Source: Capillidium heterosporum (Eukaryota > Entomophthoromycota > Entomophthoromycetes > Entomophthorales > Capillidiaceae). From it: a stretch of DNA of 64,000 nt. The notes beneath the pieces are model-generated. The model made no database searches. It worked only from the letters and a program-made list of their open reading frames with translations, and was not told the DNA's origin. This document shows, in pieces, positions 57,135-64,000 of this stretch (position 1 is its first letter; the number at the start of each line of letters is the position of its first letter). Made by a program: the position numbers and the translations under genes. The stretch is from contig WBMQ01000005.1 of NCBI GenBank assembly GCA_016630905.1, forward strand, positions 620,001 to 684,000. The letters run 5' to 3'.

Positions 57135-57723
57135 CTAAAAGTAGTGCAACTGGTAGTTGATATTGGAGTCAGGGTTAAGGAAGTATTGGCCGTTATTGAC
57201 GTAAAAGGCCTGCTGAGGACCTTGGATCTGTAATATCCCATTAGGACAGTCCTTAGTCTGAGGTAACCCAGAGATATTGATGATCTGGGTATTCTGAGGT
57301 CCAGCGATCGTATTAATGATATTACCGCCTTGAGGTCGTAAAGCGATGTAATCGAGGTGATAATCGTAGCCACGGCATCCCGGGCTATCGGGTCGGCCAC
57401 CAGTACCTAAGATAGAGCCAACTATACCTCCGTTGCAGGCGTTACCAAAGACTGCATCCAAGATGCCACCTACCAAACCATTGCGTCCATACTCGATACC
57501 AACACGACCGTTGCCGTTACCAAAGACACCACCAAGGATGGTACCTAGTAGAGATCCGTCGGCTTGACGGTACTTACCGTAACCTGGGTTAGGGCCAACA
57601 TATGGTGGCGGTCCAAAGGCAGGGCTTGTTGACAGGGGCACCACCTCCGAATTGACCTTGGACAGAAGTCGAAAGTAGGGTTACCAGTAAGGTGGTGGAT
57701 AAGATATCTGAGTTGAACTTCAT
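57135..57723 (-). CDS. secreted Pro/Gly-rich protein, family member 3, one frame break
   Basis: The start is the ATG at 57723: MKFNSDILSTTLLVTLLSTS is a signal peptide like those of its paralogues. One extra base near 57621 (CCCTGCC) shifts the frame; removing it gives 588 nt, 195 residues. After a shorter Pro/Gly segment (FGPPPYVGPNPGYG) comes KYRQADGSLL, then LLGTILGGVFGNG, GLVGGILDAVFGN and IVGSILGTGG, and the conserved NTQIINISGLP, PNGILQIQGPQQ and NGQYFLNPDS end. The Cys pair is kept. It is closest to member 4, 0.9 kb away. The Pro-rich region is shorter than in the other three. Confidence 0.8.
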
Positions 57724-58637
57724 TATTGTTTTTGTAATTGCTTCTTAATCCTTGAATTTATATTTATAGTGCTTTTAGATATTATGTATATTAAAATTTA
57801 CTATGTTCGTTTTTTCAATACAGTGATGTTTACATTTCAGTAGGCTTGTCAATAAAGGATCGGCAAAATTAAAGTTTTCAACGTCAAATACTTTGAAAAA
57901 GTGGGTAATGGTATACCAATTAAATGGTGCTACACTATTAAAATTGGCTAATTCTGCTATAGGTATGAATCGACTCAAATGTAGCTCATTAATATTTACC
58001 TTGTATGTAAAAATAGACTTGAGCTTTGGAAAGTTCTTTATACCTTAGTAAAATCTAAAGTTCGAACATCAGATCGAAAAGAAAGAGTCAAGCTGGATGT
58101 AGGAGCTGCCTACGATCAAAAATGCCTTTCATTCAAGTATAGGATGAGAGTTATTGCTAAGAGTAATTGCCGAAATACACGGGTTCAGCATCATTATTAA
58201 GTTAATTATTTGATAGTTAAACTCCGGCTCATTATATCTATATGTAGAGAATTTGATATAGCAGAAGTAGCTCTAATGGGCTATAAATAGCATTGAAAAT
58301 AATAAGTAGCTGCACTTTATTTGGAATTGATACTATAAATGATATAGATATCTTTGAATAAAAGTCACAAAAATGACTATCCTTTAATCACTATTGAACC
58401 AACAGTCGAAATAGTAAATTAAATTCGGTTCAATACCCTAACTATAGCACTATTGAGTCCTTGAAAGTCAACGAGCAGGATTTTGGCGATTACTGGTTCG
58501 CAACCCTGAATCCGTGTGTATAGTTAGATAAAAGATATTGTACTATCAAAACCTTAAGTAGATCTTCAATAAAAAGTCGTAAACAAACAGTCTTAACACA
58601 TTTCAATACATAAAATACAATTTTAATAATATACTTT
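57724..58637. other. spacer between secreted Pro/Gly-rich genes 3 and 4
   Basis: AT-rich, no gene supported. The minus-strand frame at 57775-57978 has no domain. The first 50 bases hold the likely TATA (TATAAATATAAATTC on the minus strand) of member 3. Confidence 0.45.
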
Positions 58638-59324
58638 TCAAAAGTAGGATACATCAAAGTTGATGTTAGGATCAGGATTAATGAAGTACTGATCGTTTTT
58701 GATGTAGAAGGCCTGCTTAGGGCCTTGGATCTGCAAAATACCGTTGGGATTGTTAGGGCCAGTTGGTAGTCCAGAGATGTTGATGATTTGAGTATTCTGG
58801 GGACCGTCTATAGCATTTACAATTCTACCACCACCTTGGGGTCGTAAGGCGATGTAGTCCAATCTATAATCGTACCCGTAGCATCTAGGGTCGTCACCAC
58901 GACCACCAGTGCCTAATACAGAACCTACAATACCGGGAGTACAGGGGCCACCAAAGACGGCATCTAAAATACCACCTACCAAACCATTTCGTCCGTACTC
59001 AACACCAACTCTTGAGTTCCCATTTCCAAAGACACCGCCTAGAATAGTACCTAGTAATCCACCGTCAGCTTGTCTATAACGACGATTGGAAGGTGGGTAG
59101 GGGGGATAGGGAGTTGGACCTGGAATTGGGTAGGGGTTGGGGTTGGGTAGGATTGGTGGGCTGGTCCGTGGGGGTTGGACGAAGGGGTTGCTATTACCGA
59201 GCTGAGGAGCACCTTGCTGGGGTCTACCGAATGGGTTACCTCCCTGTTGGAATTGGCCACTTACGTTATTGGACATTAAGGCACACAGTGCCACTGAAGT
59301 TATGATGTCTAAATTAAATTTCAT
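58638..59324 (-). CDS. secreted Pro/Gly-rich protein, family member 4
   Basis: 228 residues, the longest of the four. Signal peptide 1-23 (ending VSGQ), a Gln/Pro/Asn-rich region (FGRPQQGAPQLGNSN, NPNPYPIPGPTPYPPYPPS), an RRYRQADGG candidate cleavage site, Gly-rich blocks (LLGTILGGVFGNG, GLVGGILDAVFGG, IVGSVLGTGG), then NTQIINISGLPTG, PNGILQIQGPKQ and NDQYFINPDPN. Intact frame. A TATATAAA element lies about 40 bp upstream of the start on the minus strand. It is the tandem partner of member 3. Confidence 0.84.
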   Translation of the reverse strand: MKFNLDIITSVALCALMSNNVSGQFQQGGNPFGRPQQGAPQLGNSNPFVQPPRTSPPILPNPNPYPIPGPTPYPPYPPSNRRYRQADGGLLGTILGGVFGNGNSRVGVEYGRNGLVGGILDAVFGGPCTPGIVGSVLGTGGRGDDPRCYGYDYRLDYIALRPQGGGRIVNAIDGPQNTQIINISGLPTGPNNPNGILQIQGPKQAFYIKNDQYFINPDPNINFDVSYF

Positions 59325-61869
59325 TTTTGTTGTAATTATAGCTATTGAAAATATTTGGTACTCTTTATATAAATTTTATTGGCTTTATAGTCAAATTAAA
59401 TAGATCTATATCGGTCTGTATTATATTGAGACAGGCTGTAATATGTACAGTCATAGATGTATATCCTTTAATAGTGTAATGTTTAGTGGGCTTTAATTAA
59501 TATTTTGAGAGATCGGCTGCTGAAATGAATCTGAATTTATACTTGGTCAACTTTGGTTATGTCCATATATTTGCAGTCATAGTAGGTTTAATATTAATGT
59601 ATGTATTCAATAATTTCAAGATTGATAGGTGCTTAAAGAGAAGTTATTGGATACTTTGCTTTTTCATTAGATTATTTACTGCAATCCCTCAGTAATTTTA
59701 TTACAGTTGAATTCAAAACCCAGCGATCAATATTAGTGAGAACTTTAAGCTTAGACTTGTAGATATTTCCATGTTCACATTTAGCTATGATAGCTATATT
59801 CTATACAATATCCTTTATCTCACGGTTTCTAAATTATCTCCATAAAGACGTTTATTGAGTAAGACACTAAAATTATGTTTATAAGAGCCTGATAAAGTGC
59901 AAAAGATATCTATTATAACTTTCCAGATATATATATCTTGATGGTTATTTGTAATGAAAAACATAAGCTACATCATATTTAAACAATTTATTTGGGTTAG
60001 AAAACTACTAAATCGAATACAAAAAGTGTCCATATAGAAGATCATTCTATATAGTAAAGTTCAACAGAAATCACAATAAGTTTTCCCTACATACTATTTG
60101 CCATGAATTATTTAATTGACATTGCCTGAATCAAGGAATATCTATACAGCTAAAGGAATTTACAAAATAGCAAAATCTGAAATATCAATATCTCCTGGAA
60201 TTAAGTACCACTTTTCGTTCCAACTTTGTGCAAATTCAAAATAACACTGAGCAATGTTTTCATAAAAAGTTAGGTCAGCTTTACAAGTTAAACCAATGGC
60301 TAATAATAAGTTACGTCTCAATCAATTCCAAAAGAAACTGACCTTCAAAACTATTTTACATTTCCTTATCAAAAATTCAGAGAACTTGCATTCAGTAGGA
60401 ATATTTAGATATCAACTTTCGATAAAGAGGATTCGAATTTAAAGAGCTTGCAAATGGTTTTTAATAACAGTAGCTGGCATGTAAAGTAAATGGTAACTAT
60501 CCTTTTTCATTTTAGCTTCAAATTTAAATTTTGATTGTTTTTATTATAAATTTCATTTGCCTTTTCTTTTTTACTTAAAGCTCGATTAATTTTATGGTTA
60601 TAAAGTAATTCTAACATCTTTTTTGTCATATATATCCAAATATTTAAAGTGCCTTGATCTACCTTTGAATTGTTTACATCATCTGCAATAATCTAAATTT
60701 TGCCAAGCAATTTCTGAAATTCGCTAATGGCATATTTAATAAGATAACATTGAATACTGATACAAAGTATAGCTTTATCTATTAGCCTTTTTACATATAT
60801 CCACTATATTTTTTAAATATTTAGGGTCCGTCACCGTTCGTTTAACTTAAATCTCAAAGTAAAAATTCTTAAAGCTAATCTTCCAAGCTTGTTACTTTGA
60901 GTACTAATGTATTCAAGTTTTCATCTGCCATTTAGGGCTTCTTTCGATAACGGTTTACTATATATTTAAAATAGTTTTACAAAGTCTCCGATCATAGGAC
61001 TCTATCCAACACCTACAATCCAACTTACCAAACTGAGCACCTTCATATTTAGCACCTCAAATTGTAAATCTTTTCTCCTATCATCTTACCAAAAACAAAA
61101 TCTGCAAGCCTTTTCAATAACAAGCTACCTAAATTCCATCTTAGTTTTTATATTGATTTTGTTGGCGATATTATATATATTGAATAGGAATGCGATGAGG
61201 TAATTGTAGTTTAAACTAAATTAGTTTACTAGATAACAAAACGACAAAGTATTAGTCTACAACAAACCTCCCATCATACCATACCTTAAAACAATCTGTA
61301 ACCAGTCCAACCCACTTTTGCCCATTTCTAAAATTTGGTACTGGTTCTAAAAACCTTTTAACTCCAACTGTGTCTCGATGCAATTGATATTCAACTAGAC
61401 CTGATACTCTCGGTCTTTATATTTCTTTGGCTATTTCATCTTTATGACCCTTCAGCTTATATACACAATATTTAGAAGCAGTAAGCTATTGTGAAAAAGA
61501 TTATAAGGTTCACTTTATGATAAAGGTAGCTAGTATTCCTTTGTAATCAACTTTTTATTAATAGTTATAAACTTTACAGATACGGCCAAAGTCCTCATAC
61601 CTTTATCTTATTTCTAGTGATGTATTTTAGTTCTATATAGCAAATACAAATACATATATAGTATTTAAATACAGTATTCTTAACTTACAACTTTAAAAAA
61701 TTACAAATATTTAAAATACTTTATTCATTCATTGGATGTCGTAATTATGCGTAGATATTCAGCTTACTAAAAGTAAGCTTTAATCATTGAATCCCAAACA
61801 AAGCTGTGTCGATTGCCTGTTAAAGGTGCTACCTTACATCTAAAGGGCGATGATTGGAATTTCAAAGAC
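59325..61869. other. long spacer with fossil coding sequence
   Basis: AT-rich. The part 59400-60400 has nothing supported. From about 60480 to 61520 the minus strand shows degenerate coding-like pieces, listed separately. The last 150 bases are the 3' flank of the RNB paralogue. Confidence 0.45.
60480..61520 (-). pseudogene. decayed coding tract of unknown origin
   Basis: On the minus strand one piece (about 61490-61255) reads SKYCVYKLKGHKDEIAKEI, then a stop, then RPRVSGLVEYQLHRDT, FLEPVPNFRNGQKWVGLVTD and KVWYDGRFVVD. Further on, RTVTDPKYLKNIVDICKKAN (about 60840-60780) and IWIYMTKKMLELLYNHKINR (about 60640-60580) occur in separate frames. Composition and low stop density suggest a former gene or transposon protein. 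I recognise no family. Confidence 0.35.
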
Positions 61870-64000
61870 CTATTTCGCAAGAATAGGCTTTATGACGGTG
61901 GGAAAGGTTGATTCAACAGTTAAATTTACCATCACTATATCAAAGAGATTGAGTTGAGGAACTCTTATCTTGGCCTCATCTTGACCTTTAGCCTCGACCT
62001 TCGTGCCAGCTTCAAGCTTAATTTCCGCGTTAGCCTCAACCTTGATCTCTGTATTAGCGGCAGCCTCAACCTTAGCCGCTTCAATGGCCTCTCTTCTTCT
62101 CCTCCGTCTGCCATTCCTAGGGTCTTTAATCTTCTCTTTCTTACTGATTTTCTTGACCAACTCCTTGGGTGTAACTTTTAGTTCAAGGTTCAGCTCTAAA
62201 ACCAAGAGTGTGGCTGAATTGCTTTCTTCGTTCTTACTTGCGACAATCGCCTTGTAGGGACCCTTCTTACCTTCCAACTTCAACATATGAGCTAAATAAA
62301 GGTCCGTTAAGGAGTCTTTAATTCGGCGTGTCATCAGCTTGGCGTCGTTGGACCTGTTTGCAGCAGCATCCAACTTAGAACTCAGATCTCCACCTTCGGG
62401 AAGCGTAGCCTTACCTAAAACAACAAGCAGCTGGCGGTGCACTACCAGATCAGGATAGCGCCGGATTGGAGATGTGAAGTGAGTGTAGAAGTCGACGTTG
62501 AGGCCAAAGTGGTGCCCACTGTTCGTCTTCTGCTCCGAGTTATTGCGGAAATACTGGGCTGGGCGCATGGCACATACCGTCAGATACATCAGCAATTCTC
62601 TATGGGTCACATCCTCGATATTATTTAGCTGATAATGCCAATCTTTGTCAAAGTCGACGGCATATCCCAATTTAGTAACAATCTCTTTCAAAGCCAGCCA
62701 TTTGTCGGGATTGGGCTTAGGGTGGCAGCGAAGTAGGGCCATGTCAGGTAATTTCTGGCTTAAGGTGGTGGCGACGGCTTGGTTGGCTAGCAGCATGAAC
62801 TCTTCGATCATATGGTTGGCGGTGCCGGACTGATGCTCGTGTACGTCGATAGGCATACCGTTTGCATCGAGGTCAAAGTCCAAATCCTTGGATTGGATGT
62901 CGACTGCACCACCGGTGAACCTACGCTTCCGTAGGATGGTGGCCAAGTTGTGCAGGTCGAGGATGCACCTTTTGACTTCCAGGTTGGTGTGGGGCTCGTC
63001 GACTTCGGCATCCAAACTGTGGCCGTCGATAACAGCCTGGGCTTGGCTGTATGCCAGCTTGGCGCAGCTCTTGATGACCGACTTGAAGTACCTTACCTCG
63101 GTTACGTTCGCCTCGCTGTCCATCATAAACTGGCAGGTGAACGTGAGCCGATCCTTGTGCGGCACCAGCGAGCATAACTCGTCGCTTAGGATTCGGGGCA
63201 GCATAGGGATGTTACGGTCCATCAGGTAGACGGTGGTCGACCGCCTGTAAGCCTCCTTATCCAGCTCGGTACCCTCGCCAATAAAGTGGCTGACATCGGC
63301 TATATGCACACCGACTCTAAACCTGTCTCCCACCGGTTCGATAGATAACGCATCGTCCAGGTCTTTGGCGGTAGGTGGATCGATCGTAAATATGCATTTA
63401 TCTCTAAGATCGTGTCGGCTTTTCAACTCAGCCTCATCGATGCTATAGGGTAGTGTTGGTAAGTTTCGCAACGTCTCTTTGCTAAAAGGGTTGGCGAAAA
63501 TGCGATTCGAAGTGAGGACGGCTAAAATTTCGGTCGATAGTTTGCCTACAGGGCCTATATTCTCTAAAAATTTGGCGGTGGGTAAGTCGCTGTCGGTGGC
63601 CCACTCTGAAACTACGACCTTGCACAAACAGTCGACGTAGCGCTTGGGATGCTCAAAAAGATCTTTAGGTACGTCCTCCGCTTTAACTATAACTTTGGGG
63701 ATGCGTGGGTTGATCGACTTGAACAGCAGATCCTGTTTCTCCAGGTGCTTCGTCTTAGAGCTCAGAACCAACGTAGTCAACAGGACCTCCCCCTCAGGAG
63801 CGTTTGGTTCGATTATAGAGACCACTTTTACGATCTTCAACTTACGATTCTTGATCATTGCTGGGAGCGACTTATCATCAGTATAGAGGCAGGTCTGCAA
63901 TCGTTCATTTACATATTCAAAGGCAACTTTGTCGTTATGGAAGGCTCGATTTCTCCCCAAAACTCCATCACAATAGACGTCGTCTTCAACGCCATCGACC
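61870..64000 (-). CDS. Ssd1/Dis3L2-family RNB protein, paralogue 2 (partial)
   Basis: The frame is open through the end of the window (base 64000), so the N-terminus is missing. The visible part begins inside the first cold-shock-like domain (DGVEDDVYCDGVLGRNRAFH), then a second such domain and the RNB domain with FTIDPPTAKDLDDALSIE intact and FTSPIRRYPDLVVHRQL, where paralogue 1 has Ala instead of Pro. The C-terminal tail is Lys/Arg-rich and then Glu/Ala/Lys-rich, different from paralogue 1. About 710 residues are seen. The middle 740 bp (62708-63447) are nearly identical to paralogue 1. It is convergent to paralogue 1 across about 10 kb. Whether it also carries PAM2-like repeats is beyond the window. 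Confidence 0.88.
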   Translation of the reverse strand, partial: VDGVEDDVYCDGVLGRNRAFHNDKVAFEYVNERLQTCLYTDDKSLPAMIKNRKLKIVKVVSIIEPNAPEGEVLLTTLVLSSKTKHLEKQDLLFKSINPRIPKVIVKAEDVPKDLFEHPKRYVDCLCKVVVSEWATDSDLPTAKFLENIGPVGKLSTEILAVLTSNRIFANPFSKETLRNLPTLPYSIDEAELKSRHDLRDKCIFTIDPPTAKDLDDALSIEPVGDRFRVGVHIADVSHFIGEGTELDKEAYRRSTTVYLMDRNIPMLPRILSDELCSLVPHKDRLTFTCQFMMDSEANVTEVRYFKSVIKSCAKLAYSQAQAVIDGHSLDAEVDEPHTNLEVKRCILDLHNLATILRKRRFTGGAVDIQSKDLDFDLDANGMPIDVHEHQSGTANHMIEEFMLLANQAVATTLSQKLPDMALLRCHPKPNPDKWLALKEIVTKLGYAVDFDKDWHYQLNNIEDVTHRELLMYLTVCAMRPAQYFRNNSEQKTNSGHHFGLNVDFYTHFTSPIRRYPDLVVHRQLLVVLGKATLPEGGDLSSKLDAAANRSNDAKLMTRRIKDSLTDLYLAHMLKLEGKKGPYKAIVASKNEESNSATLLVLELNLELKVTPKELVKKISKKEKIKDPRNGRRRRRREAIEAAKVEAAANTEIKVEANAEIKLEAGTKVEAKGQDEAKIRVPQLNLFDIVMVNLTVESTFPTVIKPILAK
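62708..63447 (-). repeat. near-identical tract shared with RNB paralogue 1
   Basis: Reverse-complement counterpart of 50144-50883, the same length of 740 bp. Sharp loss of identity occurs at both edges: TATAGCATCGATG begins the match and CCCAATCC ends it. Confidence 0.9.

Overview
The window is AT-rich nuclear DNA of a fungus. The evidence is a fused three-activity HIS4 gene, a Zn2Cys6 transcription factor, an Slm1/Slm2-type F-BAR/PH protein, Ssh4/Ear1-type Rsp5 adaptors and an Ssd1/Dis3L2-family RNB protein. Coding DNA is clearly more GC-rich than the spacers. Introns are tiny (34-60 nt), usually with a TACTAA-like branch site a few bases before the 3' AG. I do not assign a subphylum. I saw no rRNA, tRNA or CRISPR array.

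Layout. 0.7-1.4 kb: a secreted lysine-rich protein. 1.7-5.4 kb: a tandem pair of membrane-anchored SPRY proteins with PPxY motifs, the second one flanked by inverted copies of a 77-bp foldback repeat. 5.8-6.4 kb: an unknown two-exon gene. 7.2-9.9 kb: HIS4 with several frame breaks. 11.4 kb: a small secreted protein. 13.4-25.4 kb: five tandem secreted tyrosinases, four of them sharing a box about 80 bp before the start codon. 27.1-28.3 kb: a split gene resembling the middle region of fungal transcription factors. 32.1-33.0 kb: GTP cyclohydrolase I (four exons). 34.4-36.3 kb: a LisH/Gln-rich Flo8-like regulator. 37.8-40.2 kb and 57.1-59.3 kb: two tandem pairs of one secreted Pro/Gly-rich family. 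41.3-45.9 kb: two neighbouring degenerate Tc1/mariner-like transposons with terminal inverted repeats. 48.0-51.7 kb: an Ssd1/Dis3L2-like protein whose N-terminal half carries twelve 26-residue repeats resembling PAM2 motifs. 53.0-54.8 kb: a Zn2Cys6 factor. 55.5-56.9 kb: the Slm-like protein. 61.9-64.0 kb: a second RNB paralogue on the minus strand, running off the window end.

Themes. The window is dominated by local duplication (SPRY pair, tyrosinase array, four secreted Pro/Gly-rich genes, RNB pair). A 740-bp segment is almost identical between the two diverged RNB genes, which points to recent gene conversion. Single-base frame breaks occur in seven otherwise well-kept genes. Nine are +1 and two are -1, and correcting them restores an exact multiple of three in every gene. 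Base-calling errors at short homopolymers are the simplest explanation, but all the +1 sites can also be written as codon-T-codon, so a biological cause is worth excluding. The most interesting item is the 12-copy PAM2-like array fused to an RNB-family RNA-binding protein.
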